Of a stretch of DNA of 64,000 bases, positions 1 through 10,144 are shown one piece after another (the first letter of the stretch is position 1; every line of letters starts with the position of its first letter). Origin of the DNA: Saccharofermentans sp. (GTDB lineage: Bacteria > Bacillota > Clostridia > Saccharofermentanales > Saccharofermentanaceae); the NCBI GenBank assembly GCA_024692235.1, contig JAILMW010000005.1, positions 1 through 64,000 of the forward strand. Direction: 5' to 3'. The position numbers and the translations under genes are program-made. A model generated the notes under the pieces. That model was given only the letters and a program-made list of their open reading frames with translations, had not been told where the DNA came from and did not search any database.

Positions 1-895
1 CCAAAAAGGTGATACGGTATATTCTCTGAGGCTTCTCCCAATCGGCGGGGCCTGCATGATGAAAGGCGAGGACGAGGCGGAAGACTCCGAAGAGGGGTCT
101 TTTAATTCGAAGTCTGTCTGGGCAAGGATCGCGGTAGTGGCAGCCGGCCCTGTTTTCAACTTTATACTCGCATTTGTGTGCGCGCTTCTGATAATAGGGA
201 CAGCAGGCTATACCTCTTCTGAGATCGTCAGCATTAAGGAGGGTTCACCTGCGGCTGAAGCCGGGCTCGAGGCCGGAGACCTTATTGTAAAGGCAGGAAA
301 GACTTCGATCACTACCTTCTCTGATTTTCAGGTGTTCTTATCTCTGAACGGAGGCAATGAGTTCACTCTTGTTTATGAGAGAGATGGTGTGAAAGACGAG
401 GTCGAGATTGCTCCCCACCTTGACGATGACGGAGTTTACAGGATCGGCATAACCGGAGGGAAGACCTACAAGCCGGGCTTTATCGGGACCATTACAGCCT
501 CATTCCATGAGGTCAGCGCCAATATTACAACTGTTGTAAAAAGCATAGAAATGATGATCGCAGGCCGGGTCAGCAGAGACCAGGTGACAGGGCCGGTAGG
601 GATCTTTTCGATTATCGGGGAGAGCTACTCAGAGGCCGCCCAGTACGGAGCCTTTGAAGTATTCATTACTTTGGCGGACCTGATACTCCTGCTTTCATCA
701 AACCTCGGCGTAATGAACCTCCTGCCCATTCCCGCACTTGACGGAGGCAGGCTCGTTTTCCTGATAATCGAAGCGATAAGAGGTAAGCCTATTTCCAGAG
801 ACAAAGAAGGCCTGGTCAATACAATAGGTTTTGTCGCTCTGATGGTGCTTATGGCACTGATTTTCCTTAATGACATGACGAAACTGATCCGCTGA
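1..895 (+). CDS. rseP: RIP-type site-2 metalloprotease RseP, 3' part
   Basis: Intramembrane zinc metalloprotease of family M50 that cleaves membrane-bound substrates such as anti-sigma factors. The gene enters from the left edge: an open frame from base 2 encodes LLPIGG before the first internal ATG at 56, so that ATG is not the start and the HExxH active site lies outside the window. Visible are a membrane segment (VVAAGPVFNFILAFVCALL), a PDZ domain of about 80 residues, and near the C-terminus the family signature NLLPIPALDGGRL, whose Asp is a zinc ligand, followed by a final membrane segment. It sits 10 bp before ispG, the usual Clostridia order (dxr normally precedes it). Family assignment is certain; the substrate is unknown. 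Confidence 0.95.
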   Translation, partial: QKGDTVYSLRLLPIGGACMMKGEDEAEDSEEGSFNSKSVWARIAVVAAGPVFNFILAFVCALLIIGTAGYTSSEIVSIKEGSPAAEAGLEAGDLIVKAGKTSITTFSDFQVFLSLNGGNEFTLVYERDGVKDEVEIAPHLDDDGVYRIGITGGKTYKPGFIGTITASFHEVSANITTVVKSIEMMIAGRVSRDQVTGPVGIFSIIGESYSEAAQYGAFEVFITLADLILLLSSNLGVMNLLPIPALDGGRLVFLIIEAIRGKPISRDKEGLVNTIGFVALMVLMALIFLNDMTKLIR

Positions 896-905
896 AACGA
901 ATAAT

Positions 906-1964
906 ATGTTTAGAAGAGAAGATACTAAAAAGGTCAGAATTGGAAATATAACCATAGGCGGAGACAGCCGTGTTGCTATCCAGTCTATGTGCAATACAAA
1001 AACCGAGAACGTTGCCGCGACCGTATCCCAGATCCTTCAGCTTGAAGAAGCCGGATGCGACATCATCAGGGTCGCAGTGCCTACTGAAGAGGCGGCGGCT
1101 GCGGTAAAAGAGATAAAAAAGTCCATACATATCCCGCTGGTCGCCGACATACATTTTAATCACAGGCTTGCAATAGCCGCGATCGAGAACGGAGTCGATA
1201 AGATCAGGATAAACCCCGGCAATATAGGCTCCGAGGAAAATGTAAGGAGCGTCGTAGAGAAAGCAAAGGAATATAATGTCCCGATCCGTGTCGGGGTGAA
1301 TTCCGGATCGCTCGAAAAGCATATTATTGAAAAATATGGGCACGTTACCGCTGAAGGCCTTGTTGAAAGCGCGCTCGATAAGATACATATGCTTGAAGCG
1401 ATGGACTTTGGAGATATCGTTATCAGCATAAAATCTTCTGATGTTCCTATGGCGATAAAAGCCCACGAGCTAATTGCTGAAAAAACTGATTACCCGCTTC
1501 ACGTTGGAATAACTGAAGCAGGCACACTTATTTCAGGAAATATCAAGTCCGCAGTAGGGCTTGGGATCATCCTGAACGAGGGCATTGGGAATACCATCAG
1601 GGTCTCGCTTACAGGAGACCCGCTTGAAGAGATCCGTTCTGCCAAACTCATTCTTCGTTCGCTCGGAATGATGAAAAAGGGCATTGAGATCGTTTCCTGC
1701 CCGACCTGTGGAAGGACGAAGATCGACCTGATCGGTCTTGCGAACAGCGTTGAGAAGATGGTACATAAATATGATCTTGATATCAAGGTAGCTGTTATGG
1801 GATGCGTCGTAAACGGACCCGGGGAAGCCCGTGAAGCCGATATCGGAATAGCCGGAGGGGACGGAATGGGCGTCCTCATCAAAAAAGGCGAGATAGTTAA
1901 GAAGCTTCCCGAAGACGAACTTCTGACAGCACTTGAATTGGAACTCGCAAACTGGGGTAAATAA
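906..1964 (+). CDS. ispG: 4-hydroxy-3-methylbut-2-enyl diphosphate synthase (IspG/GcpE)
   Basis: Reductive iron-sulfur enzyme of the MEP isoprenoid pathway, converting MEcPP to HMBPP. The 352-residue length is normal for the short bacterial form. The [4Fe-4S] ligands are visible as C265 and C268 in SCPTCGRTKIDL and C300 in MGCVVNGPGEA, with Glu307 of GPGEA as the expected fourth ligand. The N-terminal TIM-barrel half carries DIHFNHRLA and RINPGNIG. The start at 906 follows the rseP stop by 10 bp without a strong ribosome site, suggesting translational coupling. polC follows 16 bp downstream. Confidence 0.97.
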   Translation: MFRREDTKKVRIGNITIGGDSRVAIQSMCNTKTENVAATVSQILQLEEAGCDIIRVAVPTEEAAAAVKEIKKSIHIPLVADIHFNHRLAIAAIENGVDKIRINPGNIGSEENVRSVVEKAKEYNVPIRVGVNSGSLEKHIIEKYGHVTAEGLVESALDKIHMLEAMDFGDIVISIKSSDVPMAIKAHELIAEKTDYPLHVGITEAGTLISGNIKSAVGLGIILNEGIGNTIRVSLTGDPLEEIRSAKLILRSLGMMKKGIEIVSCPTCGRTKIDLIGLANSVEKMVHKYDLDIKVAVMGCVVNGPGEAREADIGIAGGDGMGVLIKKGEIVKKLPEDELLTALELELANWGK

Positions 1965-1980
1965 AGCCAGGAGTAATATT

Positions 1981-4900
1981 TTGAAAACCGTATTTGATAT
2001 AGTTCCGGGGCTGAAACTGAAAACAGATGCCGCGGAACTTTTTAAAACCGTAAAGCTGAGCGGTGCTTCGCAGGGCAGCGACGGCAGGACAGTGATACTT
2101 CACATTGATTCGCCGAGGCTTATACCTCTTAGTGACCTTCGTGAAGCTGAGGCAAAGATATCAGAAGCAATGTTCAGGAACGCCTGCAAAGTGAAGTTCC
2201 AGGAGCATTACAGCCTTGCGGCAGACTTCAGTCTTAAAGAAATATACGACTCATATTTTGAGACGATAAGCGATGAGATCTCCTCTATGGGGATACTTTA
2301 TGCCTCGGTATTCAACAGGGCTGAAAAGGAATTTGAAGATAACAGGATGATCCTGCGTATCCATAAAGATATCATTTCGGAAGAAAGATCTAAGGATATA
2401 CAGAAGTACCTTACCGGAGTATTCAGGGACCGTTTCGGCATCGAAGCAGAAGTCGCAACGATACTTACGCGTGAGAAAGCTGCTGTACAGCCAGATGACA
2501 ATATCGAGACTGCTTCTGCGGAGGATAATTCTGCTGCAGAGAATTCAATAACTGAAGAAGTATCCGAGCCTTCAGCAGCACCGTCTGAATCAAGACCTGA
2601 AGAAAACGCAAAGGGCAGGAAGAAATCTAAGAAATCATTTATCCCGAACTATTTTCGTACTGAATTTAACGGCAACCCGGTCCCAATTTCTGAGATCACT
2701 GATGAGATCGGGGAAGTTATAGTACACGGCCTTGTCATGAGCATCGATGAGCGGTCGGTGAAGAATGATAAAAGGCTTATTAAGTTTGCGATCACGGACT
2801 TTACCGACTCTATAACCGGACGCGTTTTTGCTGCAGAGGAAGATGCGGAAACGCTTCTCGGAATACTTAAGCCCGGTGCCTTCATAAGGATCAAGGCAAA
2901 TGCCGAATATGATGCAAGGTTCGAAAAGGACGTTGTTCTCGGTGGCGTAAAGGGCCTGAGGCCTATATCAGATTTCAGGATGAAGAGAACTGATTCCAGA
3001 GAAACAAAGCGCGTTGAGCTTCATTGCCACACTAAAATGAGCGAGATGGACGGCATCGCGGAATGCAAGGATCTCATCAAACTCGCGGCAGATTGGGGCC
3101 ACAAAGCTATTGCCATAACCGATATCGGCACGGTGCAGTCATTCCCGGACGCAATGAACGAGGGTGCTGCGAACGGCATCAAGATCATATACGGCTGCGA
3201 AGGCTTCATGGTCGACGACCTTAAACCTGTAGTGCTCGGGAACAGCACTCAGGATTTTAGCGGCGATTTTGTCGTTTTTGATATAGAGACGACAGGCTTC
3301 AGCTCCCAGAGCGACAGGATCATTGAGATCGGCGCTGTCAGGTTCAGCGGGCTTAATGAGACCGGAAGGTTCTCGGAATTTGTGAACCCTCAGAGACCTA
3401 TACCGTTCAGGATCGAGCGTTTAACCGGAATCAGCGACGCAATGGTCGCGGGCGCTGATACCGCAGATAAAGTCATTCCAAGGTTCATGGAATTCTGTGA
3501 AGGCGCTGTGCTTGTTGCGCATAATGCCGAGTTCGACACCGGGTTTATAAGGCATAACTGCGAAGTACTGGGGATTCCCTACGATCACGCGGCCATAGAT
3601 ACCCTTCCAGCAGCCAGGACCTTTGTACCTGGGCTTAAGAACTATCAGCTGCAGACAGTTGCGGAAGCGCTTGAGTGCTCTAAGTTCAACCATCACAGAG
3701 CTGTTGACGACGCAGGAGTCACTGCCGAGATATTTGTAAAACTGGTCGAAATATTCAGGAAAAACGGAATAAAGAATATCGAAGAGCTTGGCCGGAAGAG
3801 CAGGATGCCGGATGAAGCAGTGAAGAGGCTTAGACCTTCACACATAATCCTTCTCGCCAAAAACGATATCGGAAGGATAAATCTCTACCGCCTGATCTCT
3901 GAATCAAATATTCATTATTTCCACAGGCATCCCCTGATGCCTAAAAGCCTGATCACCAAATACAGGGAAGGTCTGCTTATAGGCGCTGCCTGCCAGTCGG
4001 GAGACACTTCAGGAGATCTCTTTGAGGCCGTAATGGAAGGCCGCTCCGAAGAAGAGATATCAAGGCTTGCAGGATTTTATGATTATTTCGAGATCCAGCC
4101 CGCAGCGAATAATGCCGGACTGCTTGAGGATAAGGACGGGTCCGTCGAAAGTCTGGAGGATCTGAACGAAATAAATAAAAAGATAGTTTCACTTGGCGAC
4201 CGCTTCGGCAAGCTTGTTTGCGCTGCAGGCGATGTGCATTACCTTGAACCGGAAGATGAGATCTACCGCAGGATAATCATGTACGGAAAGAAGGGAGCTC
4301 CTTCAAAAGAGCCTCAGCCTTCGCTGTATTTCAAGACTACGAACGATATGTTGAATGAATTCTCTTACCTCGGTCCTGAGAGGGCAGAAGAAGTCGTAGT
4401 CACAAATACCAATAAGATCGCTAATATGATCGAGCCAATTTCGCCTGTGCGCCCGGATAAATGTCCTCCGGAGATCGAGAATTCTGACGTTACCCTGCGT
4501 GAGATCTGTTATAACAAGGCTCATGAGCTATACGGCGAGAATATCCCCGCTCCCGTTAAGGACAGGCTCGAAAGGGAGCTGAATTCTATTATCAAGAACG
4601 GCTTCGCGGTGATGTACATTATCGCGCAGAAGCTGGTCTGGAAGTCTCTTGAGGATGGTTATCTCGTAGGATCCCGAGGTTCTGTCGGGTCTTCGTTCGT
4701 TGCCTTTATGGCCGGAATTACCGAGGTAAACTCTCTCCACGCGCATTACCGCTGCCCGAACTGCTTCTACACGGATTTTGATTCGGATTATGTCAGGAGC
4801 TTTTCCGGACGTTCAGGCTGCGATATGGAGGACAGATTATGTCCGGTCTGCGGGCAGCCGCTTATCAAGGACGGACACGATATACCTTTTGAGACCTTCC

Positions 4901-6396
4901 TTGGCTTCAAGGGAAACAAGGAACCTGATATAGATCTTAACTTCTCAAGTGAATACCAGAGCAGGGCTCACGCTTATACTGAGGTGCTTTTCGGACACGG
5001 ATACACTTACAGGGCAGGGACGATCTCTACACTTAAGGAAAAGACCGCATTCGGTTACGTTCTGCATTATCTCGAGGATAAAAATATTCACAAAAGAAGA
5101 TGCGAGATTGAACGTATAGCTAAGGGATGCGAAGGAGTAAAGCGTTCGACCGGCCAGCATCCGGGCGGAATTGTTGTACTCCCGCACGGGGAGGAGATTA
5201 ATACCTTTACTCCTGTCCAGTATCCTGCAAATGATTCTTCGAACCCGATAACAACGCACTTTGATTATCATAAGATCGAAGAGAACCTTCTCAAGCTGGA
5301 CCAGCTCGGCCATGACGACCCTACCATGATCCACATGCTTGAGCAGCTTACCGGTATTGACTGCAGGACCATCCCTATGGATGACCAGAAGAGCCTCTCT
5401 TTATTCCAGGGACTTACCGCGCTCGGAATTACCCCGGATGATATCGGCGGGACCGAAATGGGGACCTACGGGATACCGGAATTCAATACTGATTTCGCGA
5501 TGCAGATGCTTAAGGAGACAAAGCCTACCGAGTTTTCAGACCTTGTCAGGATCGCGGGCCTCTCGCACGGTACCGACGTATGGATCGGAAACGCACAGGA
5601 TCTTATTAATTCAGGGACTGCAGTGCTTCGTACCGCGATCTGTACCCGTGATGACATCATGATCTATCTCATTAACCAGGGGCTTGACAACGAAGAGTCC
5701 TTCAAGATCATGGAAGCCGTACGAAAAGGCAAGGTCGCCAAGGGAAAATGCGGCGAGTGGGGCCAGTATAAGGAAGACATGCTTGCACATAATGTTCCTG
5801 ACTGGTATGTAGACTCCTGCGAAAAGATCAAGTACATGTTCCCTAAGGCTCATGCGGTTGCCTATGTAATGATGGGCATGCGTATAGCCTGGTACAAGAT
5901 CAACCATCCGCTGGCCTTTTATGCGGCGTTCTTCACGATCCGGACTGATGCTTTTGATTACGGCCTAATGGTCAAGGGTGGAAAAGAAGGAGTTGACAGC
6001 TACCTTAAGGAGAACCGCCACAAGGCTGAAGGCGCAGGCAAGAATTCTTCAGAAGCTACGAATAAAGAGCTTGCTATTATCAAAGATATGCGGATCGTCC
6101 AGGAGTACTACGCACGTGGATTTGAATTTCTGCCGATAGACCTGTATGAATCTGACGCAGTAAAGTTCAAGATATCTGACGGTAAACTCCGTCCCCCGTT
6201 CACATCCATTGAAGGAATGGGAACGGTCGCAGCCCAGTCTCTTGCGGCAGCAGCCAAAAAAGGCAGGTTTATTTCAAAAGACGAGCTGAAGGACCGCGGA
6301 AAGGTTTCATCTACTGTTATTGAAAAGATGTCGGAACTGGGGCTTCTTGACGGAATGCCGCAGAGCAGCCAGCTCTCGATATTTGATATTATATAG
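1981..6396 (+). CDS. polC: DNA polymerase III PolC-type, alpha subunit with proofreading exonuclease
   Basis: Replicative polymerase of low-GC Gram-positives. In order: N-terminal and OB-fold region (to about residue 340), PHP domain beginning with VELHCHTKMSEMDG (about 345), a DEDD 3'-5' exonuclease inserted into the PHP domain (FVVFDIETTGF, about 430), a Zn-binding module (CPNCFYTDF ... CPVCGQPL, about 925), and the polymerase palm (PDIDLNFSSEYQ, about 980). Length 1471 residues, close to the usual 1430-1450. I chose TTG at 1981 because AGGAG (1969-1973) lies 7 bases before it; the frame also opens at a TTG at 1933 inside ispG, but that lacks a ribosome site. An acidic Ser/Glu-rich linker lies near residues 175-215. 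Confidence 0.96.
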   Translation: MKTVFDIVPGLKLKTDAAELFKTVKLSGASQGSDGRTVILHIDSPRLIPLSDLREAEAKISEAMFRNACKVKFQEHYSLAADFSLKEIYDSYFETISDEISSMGILYASVFNRAEKEFEDNRMILRIHKDIISEERSKDIQKYLTGVFRDRFGIEAEVATILTREKAAVQPDDNIETASAEDNSAAENSITEEVSEPSAAPSESRPEENAKGRKKSKKSFIPNYFRTEFNGNPVPISEITDEIGEVIVHGLVMSIDERSVKNDKRLIKFAITDFTDSITGRVFAAEEDAETLLGILKPGAFIRIKANAEYDARFEKDVVLGGVKGLRPISDFRMKRTDSRETKRVELHCHTKMSEMDGIAECKDLIKLAADWGHKAIAITDIGTVQSFPDAMNEGAANGIKIIYGCEGFMVDDLKPVVLGNSTQDFSGDFVVFDIETTGFSSQSDRIIEIGAVRFSGLNETGRFSEFVNPQRPIPFRIERLTGISDAMVAGADTADKVIPRFMEFCEGAVLVAHNAEFDTGFIRHNCEVLGIPYDHAAIDTLPAARTFVPGLKNYQLQTVAEALECSKFNHHRAVDDAGVTAEIFVKLVEIFRKNGIKNIEELGRKSRMPDEAVKRLRPSHIILLAKNDIGRINLYRLISESNIHYFHRHPLMPKSLITKYREGLLIGAACQSGDTSGDLFEAVMEGRSEEEISRLAGFYDYFEIQPAANNAGLLEDKDGSVESLEDLNEINKKIVSLGDRFGKLVCAAGDVHYLEPEDEIYRRIIMYGKKGAPSKEPQPSLYFKTTNDMLNEFSYLGPERAEEVVVTNTNKIANMIEPISPVRPDKCPPEIENSDVTLREICYNKAHELYGENIPAPVKDRLERELNSIIKNGFAVMYIIAQKLVWKSLEDGYLVGSRGSVGSSFVAFMAGITEVNSLHAHYRCPNCFYTDFDSDYVRSFSGRSGCDMEDRLCPVCGQPLIKDGHDIPFETFLGFKGNKEPDIDLNFSSEYQSRAHAYTEVLFGHGYTYRAGTISTLKEKTAFGYVLHYLEDKNIHKRRCEIERIAKGCEGVKRSTGQHPGGIVVLPHGEEINTFTPVQYPANDSSNPITTHFDYHKIEENLLKLDQLGHDDPTMIHMLEQLTGIDCRTIPMDDQKSLSLFQGLTALGITPDDIGGTEMGTYGIPEFNTDFAMQMLKETKPTEFSDLVRIAGLSHGTDVWIGNAQDLINSGTAVLRTAICTRDDIMIYLINQGLDNEESFKIMEAVRKGKVAKGKCGEWGQYKEDMLAHNVPDWYVDSCEKIKYMFPKAHAVAYVMMGMRIAWYKINHPLAFYAAFFTIRTDAFDYGLMVKGGKEGVDSYLKENRHKAEGAGKNSSEATNKELAIIKDMRIVQEYYARGFEFLPIDLYESDAVKFKISDGKLRPPFTSIEGMGTVAAQSLAAAAKKGRFISKDELKDRGKVSSTVIEKMSELGLLDGMPQSSQLSIFDII

Positions 6397-6417
6397 TGTT
6401 AGAGGAATTATTTAGTT

Positions 6418-8454
6418 ATGCCTAAAGATGAGAATGGATCTAAGCGAAAAAACAGGGAATCTTTATTACCTGAGTTCCATCATAGATCTGACCATAAAAA
6501 AGGATATATAATCAGGACGCTGATCTTCATTGCGGTGATGTACATATTCCTGTTCCTGCATCTTAAGAGCTCCGGAACGGACAGCGAAGATATGCGGTAT
6601 TATTCTATAACCGCAGCTATCTTTGCATTTGCGATTTTTGCAGGCTTTGCCGTAAAAAGCTGGGGGAAGATCATAGACACATTTGTGCTTCTTGCTGCAC
6701 CTGCAATTACCTTCCTCACCGTTGAATGCTATACCCACAAACTCTCGGAGATGTGGGCCGGACCTGTAAAGCTTAATTTCATCCTGTATTATCTTGTCTT
6801 CTTCATGCTGGCCTTACTTGTTGGAAAAGCCGGGCTCGGGATGCAGATAGCAGCAGGTTTTACAACTGTGTTCGGGCTTTTCAATTATATCCTCATAGTC
6901 ACACGTAATTCACCGCTTCTTCCCTGGGATTTTTATTCTATTAGAGTTGCGGGATCCGTCGCAGGGAATTATGAGTTCATTCTATCTCTTCGGGCGCTTA
7001 ATGTGCTTCTCGGGCTGATAGTGCTCTTCATGATCCTGGGAGAAAACCGCATAAGGTTCACCAGAAAGAAGATCAGGTTCCAGGCAGCTGCAGTGCTGCT
7101 CGTAGTTCTTATCTTCTTTGTGAGGTACGTCCAGACTGATGAAGCTGCATCAACATGGAAGATGGATACCACGCTTTTCACGCCAAAGGTGTTGTACCGG
7201 AATAACGGGCTGATGCTTAGCTTTACTGTCAACTGCAGGTATCTAAGCATTGAAAAGCCTTCCGGTTATTCTGCATCAAAAGCAGCTGAAGAAGCTGAAG
7301 AAGTGCGGAATGACAGGGACAATTCTGAGGCGGATATTTCCACGGAAGCAGCTTGCCTGGACGAAAAGCCAAATATTATCGTCATAATGAACGAGGCCTT
7401 TTCGGACATCTCGGTCGTTAGCGATTTTGAGACCAATATCGATTACCTGCCGAATATCCATGCGCTTTCAGAGAATACCAGAAAAGGCTGGATGTACGTT
7501 TCGGTAAAGGGCGGGAACACTGCAAATACCGAGTTCGAATTCCTTACGCAGTCCTCAATGTATTTCCTTCCTGCGGGCTCAATTCCTTATCAGCAGTACA
7601 TCAGGGATGAGATCCCTTCGCTTGCAAGCCAGCTGGCCGGAGAGGGTTACCGCACGATCGGAATTCATCCATATTATGCCACAGGGTGGAACAGGGATTC
7701 TGTCTATGAGCTTTTAGGCTTTAACGAGACCTATTTTAAAGATGCCTTCAGCAATGCCGAGATATTCAGGACTTATGTAAGCGACAGGGCCACTTTTGAA
7801 AAGATCGAAGAGCTCTACGAAACAAAGGCTGAAGGTGAAAAGCTGTTCGTGTTTGACGTTACGATGCAGAATCACGGCAGTTATTACAGGTTCTATGATA
7901 ATTTCACATCTGATGTGACAATTACCGGAGGAAGCGGCTACTACCTGGAGGCTGCCGAGCAGTATCTTTCACTTATTAAGGAAAGCGATAAGGCGTTTCA
8001 GGAATTGATCGATTATTTCTCGGAGCTGCAGGAACCGACGATCATCCTGATGTTCGGAGACCATCAGCCTGCGGATTATATTACCAATATTATTGATACC
8101 CGCGAGGGCGATTCTCTTGAAGAAGAGCAGAAGAGATATATCGTGCCTTACGTCATGTGGGCCAACTATGATATTGAAGAGTCGGATGGGGACGTGACCA
8201 GCGTGAATTATCTTGGCTGTGAGCTCCTTAAATACGCAGGCTTTTCGCTGACAGATTATCAGTATTATTTAAACCGTCTATCAGAGGAAGTACCAGTAAT
8301 AACCGCAAACATGGCAGTGATTGCTGACGGAAGCTTCCATGCAAGGGACGAAGAAGGGCTTGAGAGCATATTAAGTAAATACGCGGTATTTCAGTATAAT
8401 AACATTGAGGACATCAAGAACAGGGTCCCGGACTTTTTTACATACACAAAGTAA
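6418..8454 (+). CDS. LTA synthase family sulfatase (membrane phosphoglycerol transferase-like)
   Basis: Membrane enzyme of the alkaline phosphatase superfamily, related to LtaS, which polymerises glycerol phosphate from phosphatidylglycerol outside the membrane. About five or six membrane helices fill residues 30-235. The extracellular domain begins with PNIIVIMNEAFSDIS (metal-binding Glu) and has the presumed nucleophile Thr in KGGNTANTEFEF (about residue 366) and MFGDHQPA (about 547) as metal ligands. Length 678 is typical. It lies 21 bp after polC. It may make lipoteichoic acid or modify another surface polymer; sequence alone cannot separate synthase from primase-type members. Confidence 0.88.
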   Translation: MPKDENGSKRKNRESLLPEFHHRSDHKKGYIIRTLIFIAVMYIFLFLHLKSSGTDSEDMRYYSITAAIFAFAIFAGFAVKSWGKIIDTFVLLAAPAITFLTVECYTHKLSEMWAGPVKLNFILYYLVFFMLALLVGKAGLGMQIAAGFTTVFGLFNYILIVTRNSPLLPWDFYSIRVAGSVAGNYEFILSLRALNVLLGLIVLFMILGENRIRFTRKKIRFQAAAVLLVVLIFFVRYVQTDEAASTWKMDTTLFTPKVLYRNNGLMLSFTVNCRYLSIEKPSGYSASKAAEEAEEVRNDRDNSEADISTEAACLDEKPNIIVIMNEAFSDISVVSDFETNIDYLPNIHALSENTRKGWMYVSVKGGNTANTEFEFLTQSSMYFLPAGSIPYQQYIRDEIPSLASQLAGEGYRTIGIHPYYATGWNRDSVYELLGFNETYFKDAFSNAEIFRTYVSDRATFEKIEELYETKAEGEKLFVFDVTMQNHGSYYRFYDNFTSDVTITGGSGYYLEAAEQYLSLIKESDKAFQELIDYFSELQEPTIILMFGDHQPADYITNIIDTREGDSLEEEQKRYIVPYVMWANYDIEESDGDVTSVNYLGCELLKYAGFSLTDYQYYLNRLSEEVPVITANMAVIADGSFHARDEEGLESILSKYAVFQYNNIEDIKNRVPDFFTYTK

Positions 8455-8477
8455 AAGCTTGCGTTTTAGAAAAATGC

Positions 8478-8506
8478 TTGAAACCTGCCGGCAGCTATGA
8501 TATAAT
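8478..8506 (+). promoter_or_regulatory. sigma-A promoter of the rimP-nusA-infB operon
   Basis: TTGAAA (8478-8483) and a perfect TATAAT (8501-8506) are separated by 17 bp. The predicted transcript starts near 8513 and has a leader of about 70 bases before rimP. Confidence 0.85.
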
Positions 8507-8532
8507 AATCTGCGGCGTATATTGATCATTGC

Positions 8533-8560
8533 AAGAGTGAACGAAAGTTCACTCTTTTCG
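8533..8560 (+). terminator. Leader hairpin of the rimP-nusA operon, candidate attenuator
   Basis: AAGAGTGAAC (8533-8542) pairs perfectly with GTTCACTCTT (8547-8556) around a GAAA tetraloop. The stem is followed by TT, CG and TTT, an interrupted U-tract typical of weak or NusA-assisted terminators. It sits between the promoter and rimP, so read-through would control the whole operon including nusA. The structure is seen; the regulatory role is inferred. Confidence 0.6.
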
Positions 8561-8580
8561 TTTGAAAGGGGTGCGGTTTT

Positions 8581-9045
8581 TTGGCAGGCAGAGATTATGA
8601 GAGCAGAACAGAAAGTCTGTTAATGCCTATAATCGAAGAGAACAACTTTGAACTTGTCGACGTTGAATGGGTGAAGGAAGGACCGAACTGGTACCTTAGA
8701 GCCTATATCGACAAGGAAGGCGGAATTACGATAGACGACTGTGAACTGGTCAGCAAAGCTCTCGAAGAGAAGCTTGACAAAGAGGATTTTATATCTGAGG
8801 CCTATGTGCTTGAGGTAAGCTCGCCCGGCCTTGACCGTCCGCTTAAAAAAGAAAAAGACTTCGCCCGCAGCATAGGAAAAGAGGTCGAGATACATTTCTA
8901 CAAGCCGGTCGATAAAATAAAGGAAATTTACGGGATCCTGGAGTCTTATGACCAGGAAAGCGTGACTATAGAAGACGAGAACGGCAGCAGCAGGACATTC
9001 AGCAGGTCTGCGATCTCACTTATCAGGCTTGCATTCAGATTTTAA
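8581..9045 (+). CDS. rimP: Ribosome maturation factor RimP
   Basis: Assists late assembly of the 30S subunit. The 154-residue protein shows the family motifs LVDVEWVKEG (N-terminal domain), VSKALEEKLD and LEVSSPGLDRPL (interdomain signature), then an SH3-like C-terminal domain. The start is a TTG at 8581, supported by GAAAGGGGTG ending about 8 bases upstream. It is the first gene of the operon, as in most bacteria. Confidence 0.95.
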   Translation: MAGRDYESRTESLLMPIIEENNFELVDVEWVKEGPNWYLRAYIDKEGGITIDDCELVSKALEEKLDKEDFISEAYVLEVSSPGLDRPLKKEKDFARSIGKEVEIHFYKPVDKIKEIYGILESYDQESVTIEDENGSSRTFSRSAISLIRLAFRF

Positions 9046-9071
9046 GGATAAAGAAGGAGGCCAAGTAAATA

Positions 9072-10118
9072 ATGATTGAAGGAAAAGAGCTTATCGAGGC
9101 GCTTAACGATATAGAGAAAGAAAAAGGGATCGATAAGGAAATAATGATCGAGGCGATTGAGAACTCTCTTATAACCGCCTGCAAGAATGAATACGGAAAT
9201 TCTGAGAATATCAAGGTGAAAATGAACCGCGAGACCGGCGACATCAAGATATACGCAGAGAAAGTCGTGGTTGAGTATCCGGATTACCCCGAGCTTGAGA
9301 TCGCTATTGATGAAGCTAAGCTTATAGATCCCAAGTATGAGGTCGGCGACGTCGTTCCCATGGATATCAATACAGAGAATTTCGGCAGGATCGCTTCCCA
9401 GAAGGCAAAGCAGGTCGTAGTGCAGAAGATCAGGGAAGAAGAGAGAAAGTCGCTTTATCTTGAGTTCAAGAAGTCAGAGCGTGAAGTTATCTCTGGTATC
9501 GTTCAGCGTTACAACGGCAGGGACATAAATGTTAACCTTGGCAAGGCTGACGCAGTTCTTAAAGAGTCCGAGCAGGCTCCCGGCGAGTACTTCAGGCCTA
9601 CCGAGAGGATCAAGCTTTTCATTACAGAAGTTAAAGACACTCCCCGCGGTCCGAGGATCACGATCTCAAGGCGCCACAAAGAGCTTGTCAGGAAGCTTTT
9701 CGAGGAAGTTGTCCCTGAGATGAAGGACGGCAGCGTCGAGATCAGGAATATTTCAAGAGAAGCCGGCTCAAGGACAAAGATCGCGGTCTGCTCAAATAAC
9801 CCGAATGTCGACCCTGTGGGTGCATGCGTCGGGCTTAACGGCTCGCGTGTAAATGCAGTCGTTGATGAGCTTTGCGGCGAAAAGATTGACATCATCAAGT
9901 GGAACGAAGACCCGGCGGTATTTATAGAGAACTCGCTCAGCCCCGCAAAAGTCGTTTCAGTCGATGTAAATGAGGAAGATAAGACCGCGGCGATCGTCGT
10001 TCCCGATTACCAGCTTTCCCTTGCGATCGGCAAGGACGGGCAGAATGCGCGGCTCGCTGCAAGGCTTACAGGATACAAGATAGATATTAAGAGCGAATCA
10101 CAGGCATACGGCTATTAA
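9072..10118 (+). CDS. nusA: Transcription termination/antitermination factor NusA
   Basis: RNA polymerase-associated factor that modulates pausing, termination and antitermination. The 348 residues comprise the N-terminal RNAP-binding domain, an S1 domain (about 130-200) and two KH domains, the second containing [15 protein letters not shown] near the C-terminus. This is the short Firmicutes form without the C-terminal acidic repeats of E. coli. AGGAGG precedes the ATG. It may feed back on its own operon through the leader hairpin at 8533-8556. Confidence 0.96.
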   Translation: MIEGKELIEALNDIEKEKGIDKEIMIEAIENSLITACKNEYGNSENIKVKMNRETGDIKIYAEKVVVEYPDYPELEIAIDEAKLIDPKYEVGDVVPMDINTENFGRIASQKAKQVVVQKIREEERKSLYLEFKKSEREVISGIVQRYNGRDINVNLGKADAVLKESEQAPGEYFRPTERIKLFITEVKDTPRGPRITISRRHKELVRKLFEEVVPEMKDGSVEIRNISREAGSRTKIAVCSNNPNVDPVGACVGLNGSRVNAVVDELCGEKIDIIKWNEDPAVFIENSLSPAKVVSVDVNEEDKTAAIVVPDYQLSLAIGKDGQNARLAARLTGYKIDIKSESQAYGY

Positions 10119-10144
10119 ACCCTGATACCTGAGGAGAAGAAGAA

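Noticed and set aside
1933..1980. N-terminal extension of PolC from the TTG at 1933
   Set aside because: It overlaps ispG, has no ribosome site and adds non-conserved residues; TTG 1981 with AGGAG fits better.
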